Shown here: piece by piece, positions 20,599-25,550 of the stretch
Layout of the letters: every line of letters starts with the position of its first letter
How positions within the stretch are numbered: the stretch's first letter is position 1
Virus record (IMG/VR): IMGVR_UViG_3300043431_000079
Span: 1-25,550 of that record
Length of the DNA: 25,550 nt
Source of the DNA: a virus
Reading direction: 5' to 3' (one strand)
Position numbers and translations under genes: made by a program
Notes under the pieces: generated by a model
What the model saw: the letters and a program-made list of their open reading frames with translations, nothing else
What the model was told of the DNA's origin: nothing
Database searches by the model: none

Positions 20599-21182
20599 TG
20601 CGCATCCTCCTGCAGTGCGCTCAAGCCGTTGGTGAAATACATCGGCGCATAGAACCGGCAGGAATTGTCCTCACGCGGCGACACGGCCCAGAATCGCTGG
20701 TCAGGCGCGGGCTTGGCTTGCGCGCGGTAGCAAGTGCCGTACTCGGGGCAGTGCTGGTCGGCGCACATGGTCAGGTGCAGCGTGACTGGCTTTGTATCAA
20801 CAGCCTGAGGTGCTGGTAGCTGTTGGTCCTGGTCAATTGAAAAGGACAGTGCGGCCAACAGGCTTTCAGCATCATCCATTTCACCTGTATTGCAGTAGCG
20901 CGCAATCTCCCGGATAGCCAAGTCCGCAAGCTGGCGCGGCACTGGAACCGTTTCGTTATCCGGATGCTCCACCACAGGCATCAGCGGTCCAACGCCACCG
21001 GCCCCCACGGCGTAGAGCTGGGCCTCCAGTTCTGCAATCCGCGTTGCTCGGATGTTTGCAAGGGCGTTTGCTTTGCCGAGCAGGTCATGCAGGCGCAGCA
21101 ACTCGCGCTTTACCTGGCGCTCGAAGTGCACTTCCTCGTCGCAGTCGTTGATCAGCTTCAGGGTACGGGTCATGTCAGTCAT
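20595..21182 (-). CDS. Hypothetical phage protein with Cys-rich C-terminal part
   Basis: The 195-residue protein is the longest of the minus-strand operon. The N-terminal half is helical (VHFERQVKRELLRLHDLLGKANALA) with a coiled-coil-like segment (RATRIAELEAQL). The C-terminal half has CADQHCPEYGTCYRA (three Cys, possibly a metal site) and RFWAVSPREDNSCRFYAPMYF. Its start overlaps the upstream stop by 4 bases (ATGA). I do not recognise the family. Confidence 0.6.
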   Translation of the reverse strand: MTDMTRTLKLINDCDEEVHFERQVKRELLRLHDLLGKANALANIRATRIAELEAQLYAVGAGGVGPLMPVVEHPDNETVPVPRQLADLAIREIARYCNTGEMDDAESLLAALSFSIDQDQQLPAPQAVDTKPVTLHLTMCADQHCPEYGTCYRAQAKPAPDQRFWAVSPREDNSCRFYAPMYFTNGLSALQEDAQ

Positions 21183-21481
21183 TTGGTCGGCCTTTCGTTT
21201 TTGAGCCCAAGCAGGTCATAGAGATCGCAGGCGGCAAGCTGAGTGTGATAGCGGCCCTTTGCGGCGTGAAGCTTTTTGATAGCGGTGCGCAACGTCATCA
21301 AGTCGTCGTGATAACCGTTTGCAAGTCGCGTCAGTCCTTTGATTGCTTGCATCCTATGCTCGCACTCGGCATGCAAGCGGCGCAACTCGGCGGCGGCCTC
21401 TCCGCATGCTCCAGGTCTGGAAAAACAGTGGTCCAGTTCGTCCAGCAATTCAGCCAGCCGAATCGCTTCAGGTTGTTTCAT
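21179..21481 (-). CDS. Hypothetical phage protein, helical
   Basis: The 100-residue protein from ATG 21481 reads MKQPEAIRLAELLDELDHC, then repeated helices (AAAELRRLHAECEHRMQAIKG, LRTAIKKLHAAKGRYHTQLAACDLYDLLGL). An ATG at 21544 is less likely, because it would start inside the upstream HNH gene frame. Proteins of this type (KQPEAL.LADLLD....) are frequent in phage accessory operons, function unknown. A short gap of 17 bases separates it from the HNH-like gene. Confidence 0.6.
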   Translation of the reverse strand: MKQPEAIRLAELLDELDHCFSRPGACGEAAAELRRLHAECEHRMQAIKGLTRLANGYHDDLMTLRTAIKKLHAAKGRYHTQLAACDLYDLLGLKNERPTK

Positions 21482-21498
21482 GTCGTTCACTTCTATTC

Positions 21499-21987
21499 CT
21501 ATGCAAAAAGCCCAGAGAATGGGCTGGCGGAAAATGTCCGCCATACTTCGCCGCGTCGGATTTTCCCGATCAGGCTTTTCGTGACGCCGTAGCGGTTGGC
21601 AAGGTCTTGCTGTTTTTCATCGGATGCGCGGATCTGGTCAACGTCTGCCTGTGACAGCTTCGCACTGGTGCGGCGCTTGATCTCAGCGATGCGCTTGACG
21701 CGCAACGTGTTGGTAGCGCCGCTCATTTCAGCCATGTTCCTGCGGTTCATCTGCGTCCTGGTGCTGCGGCCGGTGTGCTCGGGGTTCACGCACCTCGGGT
21801 TGCCGCAGTTGTAGGTGGCAATGAATCCCGTCATAGGCCAGCCACGCTCAAGCAACATCCAGCGCCGTACGTTGGCGACCTTGCCGTCGTGCTTCATCAT
21901 TGGGACAGCTCCTTGCATGCAGCCGTGCCACTCCCAGCACTCGCCGTCTAGCGTGACGTGGCACTGAATTTTCTCGATCAAGGTCAC
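21499..21987 (-). CDS. HNH endonuclease-like protein, active site partly altered
   Basis: The 162-residue protein starts at GTG 21987 (AGGAG upstream, GTGA overlap with the previous stop). It contains CWEWHGCMQG, a VRRWMLLERG helix and CGNPRCVNPEHTGRSTRTQMNRRN, the frame of a phage HNH (AP2/NUMOD-like) homing endonuclease. The His that normally begins the HNH triad before the CGNPxCVNPxH loop is replaced (IATYNCGNP), and the usual HR pair is RR, so cleavage may be lost. A C-terminal helix-turn-helix segment (KLSQADVDQIRASDEKQQDLANRYGVTKSLIGKIRRGE) follows and would bind DNA. Free-standing homing endonucleases often insert in such operons; an alternative is recruitment as a DNA-binding regulator. 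It ends in TAG. Confidence 0.7.
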   Translation of the reverse strand: MTLIEKIQCHVTLDGECWEWHGCMQGAVPMMKHDGKVANVRRWMLLERGWPMTGFIATYNCGNPRCVNPEHTGRSTRTQMNRRNMAEMSGATNTLRVKRIAEIKRRTSAKLSQADVDQIRASDEKQQDLANRYGVTKSLIGKIRRGEVWRTFSASPFSGLFA

Positions 21988-22193
21988 GGCTTTTTCTCCT
22001 GCTTGGCCTGCAGCTTTGTGACGCACTCACGACAGACGTAGTGCGCTCGGAACCTCTGAGCGCCAGCTTGCGGGCGCTGTTGGTCGCAGTACAGGCACCA
22101 GATGGACGCGCCGGGCCGTAGGTCGGCCATGGTGCGGGTCTGTGGCGCTTGCACCGCCTTAGGTGGCAGGTGCGATGGCCTGGATTTTTTCAT
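21984..22193 (-). CDS. Small zinc-ribbon-like phage protein
   Basis: This 69-residue protein contains CLYCDQQRPQAGAQRFRAHYVCREC, a CxxC...CxxC pair set spaced as in a zinc ribbon, after a Pro-rich basic N terminus (MKKSRPSHLPPKAVQAPQ) and before a Lys-rich tail. Such ribbons commonly bind nucleic acid or proteins. Both ends overlap neighbours by 4 bases: ATGA with the upstream cysteine-rich membrane protein and GTGA with the HNH gene. Its exact role is not known. Confidence 0.6.
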   Translation of the reverse strand: MKKSRPSHLPPKAVQAPQTRTMADLRPGASIWCLYCDQQRPQAGAQRFRAHYVCRECVTKLQAKQEKKP

Positions 22194-22351
22194 GCCCCAG
22201 GCGCGAGGAGGTAGGACATGGCGACAGCGGTGCCAATGGCGACCGCCACGGTGGCGAAGTACGCCAGCCAGACTTTGCCGCGATAGCTCAGACGGCGCGG
22301 CTGTTCGCAGTAGCAGGACCTGCCTTGATTGCAGTCTTGATTGCAGCTCAT
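22190..22351 (-). CDS. Small Cys-rich membrane protein
   Basis: A 53-residue reading frame between ATG 22351 and TGA 22190 gives MSCNQDCNQGRSCYCEQPRR followed by one membrane segment (VWLAYFATVAVAIGTAVAMSYLLA). The start overlaps the upstream stop (ATGA) and its stop overlaps the downstream start (ATGA), which strongly supports translation. The N-terminal C..DCNQGR.C.C pattern is common in tiny phage inner-membrane proteins; their function is unknown. The cysteines may bind metal. Confidence 0.75.
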   Translation of the reverse strand: MSCNQDCNQGRSCYCEQPRRLSYRGKVWLAYFATVAVAIGTAVAMSYLLAPGA

Positions 22352-22800
22352 TTTGCTTTCACTCCCAAAGTGAGGAATTGGCCGGTGTACGGCTTGAGGC
22401 CGTCAGTGCGCAAGCTTTGGCAAGCCTCGTGATCCATTGCGCCGGGTCGCATGGGCTGGGTGCGGGTCGGCACATAGACGCCTGCCATCTTGTTGATCAT
22501 GATGCCTGGTGCAATGATGCCAACGTATTTTTCAGGCACTGGGTCATCCGACTTTAGCTTGCGCACTTGCTTGGCGCGAGGCGAAGTCTTGACTGTCATG
22601 TCAGCGGTATAGATCGCTGGGCGAGGGGTTGCGCTGATGTTCTGGATTGCGCCGCGCCTCACCAGTGTCTTGATGGCGTTATCAACCTGCTGTTTTTTTA
22701 TGCCGTGGCTGCCGTCATCAAGTATCTGGTCCCTGGTGGCACGACCAAGGCGCTTGACGCTGTTGAGGATTGGAGTCGAGAATTCGTCTTTGCGCGACAT
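22348..22800 (-). CDS. Winged-helix-like phage protein
   Basis: The 150-residue product from ATG 22800 has an N-terminal segment that looks like a winged helix (ILNSVKRLGRATRDQILDDGSHGIKKQQVDNAIKTLVRRGAIQNI), with DNA-binding potential, then a basic linker (KTSPRAKQVRKLKSD) and a C-terminal motif PTRTQPMRPGAMDHEACQSLRTDG, seen in small phage accessory proteins. A TTG at 22806 is an alternative start. It probably regulates the operon or another phage gene. It overlaps the next gene by 4 bases. Confidence 0.6.
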   Translation of the reverse strand: MSRKDEFSTPILNSVKRLGRATRDQILDDGSHGIKKQQVDNAIKTLVRRGAIQNISATPRPAIYTADMTVKTSPRAKQVRKLKSDDPVPEKYVGIIAPGIMINKMAGVYVPTRTQPMRPGAMDHEACQSLRTDGLKPYTGQFLTLGVKAK

Positions 22801-22802
22801 GA

Positions 22803-23003
22803 TCAAGACTTTCGGTAGAGGTGAGAAAACTTGGCCTTGGCGTCAGATGTCACGCGGTCGATGTCTTCAATGCACTTTTTGTAGGCGACGGACTCACGGC
22901 CAACAGGGGACTCGGCTTGTGCCATTTCAGCCTTGGCGGCGAGTCCTAGCAGGCGCTGGCGGATCTCGTATGGCAGGATCTGTGCGATGTAGATGGATTT
23001 CAT
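22803..23003 (-). CDS. Hypothetical phage protein
   Basis: A 66-residue protein, MKSIYIAQILPYEIRQRLLGLAAKAEMAQAE in part, mostly helical with mixed charges and a basic end (KAKFSHLYRKS). No motif is recognised. It overlaps the upstream gene by 4 bases and is followed after 2 bases by the winged-helix-like gene, so it belongs to the same coupled operon. Confidence 0.55.
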   Translation of the reverse strand: MKSIYIAQILPYEIRQRLLGLAAKAEMAQAESPVGRESVAYKKCIEDIDRVTSDAKAKFSHLYRKS

Positions 23004-23230
23004 GCTTCACCTCGTGCGCGGAGCATGGCGTCGGCTTGGCTGTACGCCCATTCGGCAATGTTCTTATCTGAAGCATTGCCGTTACTATTGTGGGACAGAA
23101 GCCCTTGCAGCGCCTTGGCCGCGAAGTAGTCGCGCAGGGTCATTCCGTCAGAAATGATCATCCCGCCTTCTTGGGTTGGGATTCGGTCACACGGAAAAGC
23201 CGGTCCGCCGTTGTTGATGTTGTTGCTCAT
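23000..23230 (-). CDS. Conserved small phage protein (NGGPAFP/GMTLRDYFAAK type)
   Basis: This 76-residue protein has two features of a very widespread phage and prophage protein family: NGGPAFP near the N terminus and GMTLRDYFAAKALQGLL in the middle, with a WAYSQADAMLRAR end. Members are found in the early accessory regions of many phages; no function is known. It starts with ATG 23230 shortly after a 38-residue gene (20-base gap). Confidence 0.7.
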   Translation of the reverse strand: MSNNINNGGPAFPCDRIPTQEGGMIISDGMTLRDYFAAKALQGLLSHNSNGNASDKNIAEWAYSQADAMLRARGEA

Positions 23231-23250
23231 GATGTTTTTCCTTTGGTTGT

Positions 23251-23367
23251 TTATCGCTGGATCAGCGAGCGGGCAATTTTGAAACTACGGCGGCGGCTGT
23301 GGCCGTTTGCGCGGTAGAAGCTGTAGAGATACAGCAGGTCACATATCTTTGTAATCAGTGCGCTCAT
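23251..23367 (-). CDS. Tiny basic phage protein, 38 residues
   Basis: ATG 23367 overlaps the preceding stop by 4 bases (ATGA); the frame ends in TAA at 23251 after 38 residues: MSALITKICDLLYLYSFYRA then a basic Arg/Ser-rich tail (SRRRSFKIARSLIQR). The overlap pattern is that of every gene around it, so translation is likely. An aromatic N-terminal helix with a positively charged end could be peripheral membrane or nucleic acid-binding; nothing more can be said. Confidence 0.6.
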   Translation of the reverse strand: MSALITKICDLLYLYSFYRANGHSRRRSFKIARSLIQR

Positions 23368-23618
23368 TTGGCGACCACCCGGCAGGCATAGTCGCCATTG
23401 TTTCCGACCATCACCAGCTCGGCGGACGGTCCGCGTGTGGCTTTGCAGCGGGCGTCGAGGATTGCGGCGTCACGCGCTGCGGCCTTGGCGTAGGTGATGT
23501 CGGCTTGCATGGCCTGTGCCGTCTCGTGGTCGCTGGGGCCGTCGAGCAGGCAGCTCGCGGCGAGGATGACGGCGGCACCGATTGCCAGTGCCCAGGTGGT
23601 GAATTTTTCGATGCCCAT
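23364..23618 (-). CDS. Small membrane or lipoprotein-like protein
   Basis: The 84-residue product from ATG 23618 (AAGGAAAC upstream) has a short N terminus and a hydrophobic segment (TTWALAIGAAVILAASCLL) with a Cys at its end that weakly resembles a lipobox (AASC). The rest (HETAQAMQADITYAKAAARDAAILDARCKATRG..) is a helical, presumably periplasmic part, ending in DYACRVVAK; two further Cys could form a disulphide. An ATG at 23723 is rejected because its extra N terminus is polar and overlaps the upstream gene. Role unknown; surface or periplasmic exclusion is possible. Confidence 0.6.
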   Translation of the reverse strand: MGIEKFTTWALAIGAAVILAASCLLDGPSDHETAQAMQADITYAKAAARDAAILDARCKATRGPSAELVMVGNNGDYACRVVAK

Positions 23619-23640
23619 GATTGTTTCCTTGGTGGTTGGG

Positions 23641-23841
23641 TTAATTGATCTGCTTTTTTTGGCGATCGCTTGGCTCGTGCTTGGTGTCTTTTTGGTGCTG
23701 TGCCCTTGACTTTTCAGTGTCAAATCCTCGACTGCATGAGCAGTAATATTTCATGCCCAAGTTACTCCTTTTCCTAGGCTCGTCGTCGCCAATGTCGATG
23801 CCATATTCTTTGAGTATGTGAAGTCTTGCGTATTGTCCCAT
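23641..23841 (-). CDS. Small protein with C2H2-like zinc finger
   Basis: This 66-residue protein ends with YYCSCSRGFDTEKSRAQHQ followed by KDTKH, so a Cys-x-Cys pair is followed 12 residues later by His-x5-His, resembling a C2H2 finger with unusually close cysteines. The N-terminal half (ARLHILKEYGIDIGDDEPRKRSN) is not recognised. C2H2-type fingers are uncommon in bacterial viruses. The gene lies in the middle of the accessory operon, 22 bases before the membrane protein gene. DNA or RNA binding is inferred. Confidence 0.55.
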   Translation of the reverse strand: MGQYARLHILKEYGIDIGDDEPRKRSNLGMKYYCSCSRGFDTEKSRAQHQKDTKHEPSDRQKKQIN

Positions 23842-23858
23842 TGCATCCTCTCGGTGGT

Positions 23859-24077
23859 TTACTTGCTGTCGCGCAGCTTGACTTCGACTCGGTGTTCGAG
23901 CAGCTTGCCGATCACGTCGCTGGCGACTTCCTGCATTTCAAGGCCGTAGCGGCTGTCGGTGTCGGCGATGCGCTCGATGGCTTCTAGCAGCATGTCGCGT
24001 TCGGTCAGCAGGTCGCTAACGGCCAGTAGGACGGGTGCCGACTGGAAGCCAGCCGGGATGATGTTCTTAGCGGTCAT
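23859..24077 (-). CDS. Hypothetical phage protein
   Basis: This 72-residue protein begins MTAKNIIPAGFQSAPVLLAVSDLLTERDMLLEAIERIAD, with a helical and acidic body and a mixed-charge end (EHRVEVKLRDSK). Its start overlaps the upstream gene by 11 bases. No motif is recognised; a helical adaptor or regulator is possible. Operon position supports a real gene. Confidence 0.55.
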   Translation of the reverse strand: MTAKNIIPAGFQSAPVLLAVSDLLTERDMLLEAIERIADTDSRYGLEMQEVASDVIGKLLEHRVEVKLRDSK

Positions 24078-24321
24078 TGTTTGCCTCGTATGCGTCGATT
24101 CGTGCGTCGTCGATCAAGCCTTGCATCACGGCATCGTGGCCTGCCAGCAGCTTGTCGGCCATGTCTTCGATCCGGGACAGGTCGAAAGCGCCGACCGGAA
24201 TGACCGTCTCGCCGATGGCGATCTTGATGATGACGGGCATGTCATCTTCCGGGTCGCCGATGGTGTATTCGATTTCGGCGATCAGGCCTTCTTCGCCGAT
24301 TTTTTGGAGCTGGTGGTACAT
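24067..24321 (-). CDS. Hypothetical phage protein, first gene of the leftward operon
   Basis: The 84-residue product from ATG 24321 (AAGGAACACC just upstream) is MYHQLQKIGEEGLIAEIEYTI and continues as an acidic, beta-alpha protein (VIIKIAIGETVIPVGAFDLSRIEDMADKLLAGH). It is the first gene after the divergent control region. It does not look like a CI-type repressor: no helix-turn-helix is visible. Its function is unknown. An ATG at 24348 is possible but has no good ribosome site. Confidence 0.6.
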   Translation of the reverse strand: MYHQLQKIGEEGLIAEIEYTIGDPEDDMPVIIKIAIGETVIPVGAFDLSRIEDMADKLLAGHDAVMQGLIDDARIDAYEANNDR

Positions 24322-24374
24322 GGTGTTCCTTGGTTGGTTGGTTCGCATCGCCGCTGTCTCGCTGCGATGACTGC

Positions 24375-24401
24375 ATCTTAACCCAAAAAACAGCAGGTCA
24401 A
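24375..24401 (-). promoter_or_regulatory. Possible leftward promoter of the minus-strand operon
   Basis: On minus, TTGACC (24401-24396, 5 of 6) and TAAGAT (24380-24375, 4 of 6) are separated by 15 bases, slightly short. It lies 54 bases before the ATG of the first operon gene and faces away from the Cro-like gene. Confidence 0.35.
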
Positions 24402-24403
24402 AG

Positions 24404-24439
24404 GATTTTTTTGGTCTTGCGCATAGATTTTTTTGGACT
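24404..24439 (+). repeat. Direct repeat GATTTTTTTGGwCT, possible operator
   Basis: Two 14-base copies (24404-24417 and 24426-24439, one mismatch) start 22 bases apart, about two helical turns. The second copy ends within the -10 box of the Cro-like gene. This placement suggests an operator that controls both divergent transcripts, but homopolymer runs can arise by slippage. Confidence 0.5.
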
Positions 24440-24444
24440 ACAAT
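24417..24444 (+). promoter_or_regulatory. Rightward promoter of the Cro-like gene
   Basis: TACAAT (24439-24444, 5 of 6) lies 16 bases after TTGCGC (24417-24422). Only 6 bases separate the -10 box from ATG 24451, so transcription would start at or next to the start codon and give a leaderless or nearly leaderless mRNA. Confidence 0.5.
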
Positions 24445-24450
24445 GCAGGC

Positions 24451-24651
24451 ATGAAAACCATCCTACACCACGCCATAGAGATTGAGGGCACACAGCGCAA
24501 GCTGTCCGCTGCCCTTGGTGTTGACCACCGCACCGTCAGCCACTGGAGCAAGCATGGTCTGCCCAAGGGCCGGGAGCAGCAGCTCATCGGACTCTACGGA
24601 CGGCGCAAGCTCAAGACATGGACCCAGCCACAACCAAAGGAAAACGCATGA
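24451..24651 (+). CDS. Cro/YdaS-like DNA-binding protein
   Basis: The 66-residue protein carries a helix-turn-helix: AIEIEGTQRKLSAALGVDHRTVSHWSKHGLPKGR, the typical 'Q.KLA..LGV....VS.W...GLP' of Cro and YdaS proteins. In temperate phages the first rightward gene with such a domain turns off repressor or early genes. It is preceded by the putative operator repeats. The leader is only a few bases long. The following gene overlaps by 4 bases. The CI-type partner is not in the window, so its control circuit is incomplete here. Confidence 0.7.
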   Translation: MKTILHHAIEIEGTQRKLSAALGVDHRTVSHWSKHGLPKGREQQLIGLYGRRKLKTWTQPQPKENA

Positions 24652-24803
24652 CACACACGACAGACAAAGACTACGCCGACACGCTGGCGCGTCTATACGC
24701 CATCCCGGCGACCCAGCCGAAGCGGCGCGAGACCACGCAGGCACAGGAGCGCGCGCGGCTGGTAGAGGATCTGATGACGCTCGACGGGGAGGCGACATGG
24801 TGA
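24648..24803 (+). CDS. Small hypothetical early protein
   Basis: A 51-residue reading frame, MTHTTDKDYADTLARLYAI followed by a basic segment (QPKRRETTQAQERARLVEDLM), begins with ATG 24648 overlapping the Cro-like stop by 4 bases. Mostly helical with no known motif. It overlaps the next gene by 7 bases. Expression with the Cro-like gene is expected; the function is unknown. Confidence 0.5.
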   Translation: MTHTTDKDYADTLARLYAIPATQPKRRETTQAQERARLVEDLMTLDGEATW

Positions 24804-25111
24804 GCAGCTTTGACCTGGCGGTTTTCGTCTACCGCCATCGTGACACGGGCGAGATTCGCGCGCTGTACTGTGAGGACGCCATGGCTCTGGCTGTACGCGC
24901 TGAATGGCTGCACGTCGGCAGTCTGGAGCCTCGCGCATGGATTGAGGCTAACTGGTCCGGTGCAATGGCGGCACCATATCTGATCAATGCGCTGCAGCGC
25001 ATGGTGAGGCATGAGCGCGGACAGGATCAGCACAGCGACCGCGTGGGTGCTTTGTATACGGCAGACATGGCGCTGAATCGCGCATTGGGGAATGAAGCAT
25101 GGCCGATGTGA
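24797..25111 (+). CDS. Hypothetical early phage protein
   Basis: The 104-residue product from ATG 24797 (GGGGAGG just upstream) is MVSSFDLAVFVYRHRDTGEIRALYCEDAMALAVRAEWLH in part, then a helical end (LINALQRMVRHERGQDQHSD). A much longer upstream extension in the same frame overlaps the preceding genes and is rejected. The domain is not recognised. It is coupled to its neighbours by overlaps. Confidence 0.55.
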   Translation: MVSSFDLAVFVYRHRDTGEIRALYCEDAMALAVRAEWLHVGSLEPRAWIEANWSGAMAAPYLINALQRMVRHERGQDQHSDRVGALYTADMALNRALGNEAWPM

Positions 25112-25329
25112 TGTCATTCACCCCGCTTGAAATGGCCGATCAGCTTGAAGAGGCGGCACGAACGCTCAGAAGGATGGACCGCGATTTGGATCGCGCCGTC
25201 CTGGTGTCGCGGTGGATGGTTTTTGCTTCCAAGCTGCCAGAAGGCCGCGACAAAAGCGAACTCAACAAAGACATTTTCGCAGCAGCAGAACGAATCGTGG
25301 CGCGCCACGGAGAATGGAAACAAAAATGA
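25099..25329 (+). CDS. Hypothetical early phage protein, helical
   Basis: This 76-residue protein from ATG 25099 (MADVMSFTPLEMADQLEEAARTLRRMDRDLDRA) is helical and highly charged, with a second helix (KLPEGRDKSELNKDIFAAAERIVARHG). It overlaps the upstream gene by 13 bases; ATG 25111 is an alternative start. No motif is recognised. Its stop overlaps the next start (ATGA). Confidence 0.55.
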   Translation: MADVMSFTPLEMADQLEEAARTLRRMDRDLDRAVLVSRWMVFASKLPEGRDKSELNKDIFAAAERIVARHGEWKQK

Positions 25330-25550
25330 TCAGCATCAAAACCAAGCGGCCGGCGCGTCCTTCATTCGCTGGCCTGCCGTGCCAGATTAGGCCTGCCGCC
25401 ATCAGGTTGCGCGCGCTCATGAAAGCGGTGGCAATGCGTCGCAAGCAGACGCCGATTGAGATAGCCGTTCGTGGTGCCGCCGTGATGCCGCAGGCCTCGC
25501 GTGATGAGCTGCAACTGGTCGAGCTGGCGGCGCTTGACTCGATGGCGCGC
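25326..25550 (+). CDS. Basic hypothetical protein, 3' end outside window
   Basis: ATG 25326 overlaps the preceding stop by 4 bases and the frame stays open for 75 codons to the last base. The N terminus is very basic (MISIKTKRPARPSFAGLPCQIRPAAIRLRALMKAVAMRRKQ), followed by a mixed helical part. Such a beginning could bind nucleic acid, as expected for an early replication-region protein, but no domain can be recognised from the fragment. Confidence 0.6.
   Translation, partial: MISIKTKRPARPSFAGLPCQIRPAAIRLRALMKAVAMRRKQTPIEIAVRGAAVMPQASRDELQLVELAALDSMAR

Noticed and set aside
24067-24321. First leftward gene as a CI-type repressor
   Set aside because: The product is 84 residues long, acidic, and shows neither a helix-turn-helix nor a LexA-like peptidase domain.

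Overview
The window is part of the genome of a tailed phage or prophage with siphovirus-type gene order. It is GC-rich, with short tightly packed genes that often overlap by 4 bases (ATGA or GTGA). No chromosomal bacterial gene, integrase, CI-type repressor, tRNA or CRISPR array is visible, and the terminase and portal genes must lie before base 1. Base composition and gene families suggest a phage of a GC-rich proteobacterium. Which genus, and whether the phage is temperate, cannot be decided here.

Layout, plus strand: a truncated early-type gene and terminator (1-376); head genes (380-6920): MuF-like protein, protease/scaffold, decoration protein, major capsid protein, small head proteins including an HEIGH metalloprotease-like protein, and head-tail joining proteins; tail genes (7997-12044): tail terminator, tube, chaperone, tape measure; tail tip and fibre (12923-18901): tip proteins, NlpC/P60-like peptidase, a J-like protein cut by an in-frame amber codon, and a tailspike; then lysis (18901-20057): HERKH protein, membrane protein, a 17-residue Trp-rich peptide, T4-type lysozyme and a holin candidate. 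A two-way terminator at 20062-20081 separates these from a minus-strand operon of about 15 small genes (24321 down to 20114). A divergent control region (24349-24450) leads to a Cro/YdaS-like gene and rightward early genes that run off the end.

The late operon is interrupted three times, at 1298-1615, 6921-7996 and 12045-12922. Each interruption begins near a gene end and stops at the same short element, CTCCCTAGCAT, placed so that TAGCAT lies exactly 7 bases before the ATG of the next late gene, none of which has a Shine-Dalgarno sequence. A fourth copy lies in the end of the J-like gene, just before the tailspike gene. The second and third interruptions open with near-identical GCCCGC/GCGGGC terminators and carry minus-strand cargo: a C5-cytosine methyltransferase with an almost coextensive second reading frame, and three small genes.

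The most unusual content is noncoding. At about 1316-1582 there is a candidate 267-nt structured RNA with its own promoter and terminator. On the minus strand at about 12846-12744 there is a candidate 103-nt RNA made of two hairpins whose exact 7-nt loops are perfectly complementary to each other, a kissing-loop arrangement, again with its own promoter and terminator. These RNAs and the repeated start-associated element are the best candidates for an undescribed system. All functional calls come from reading translations and motifs by eye; no database or folding program was run.
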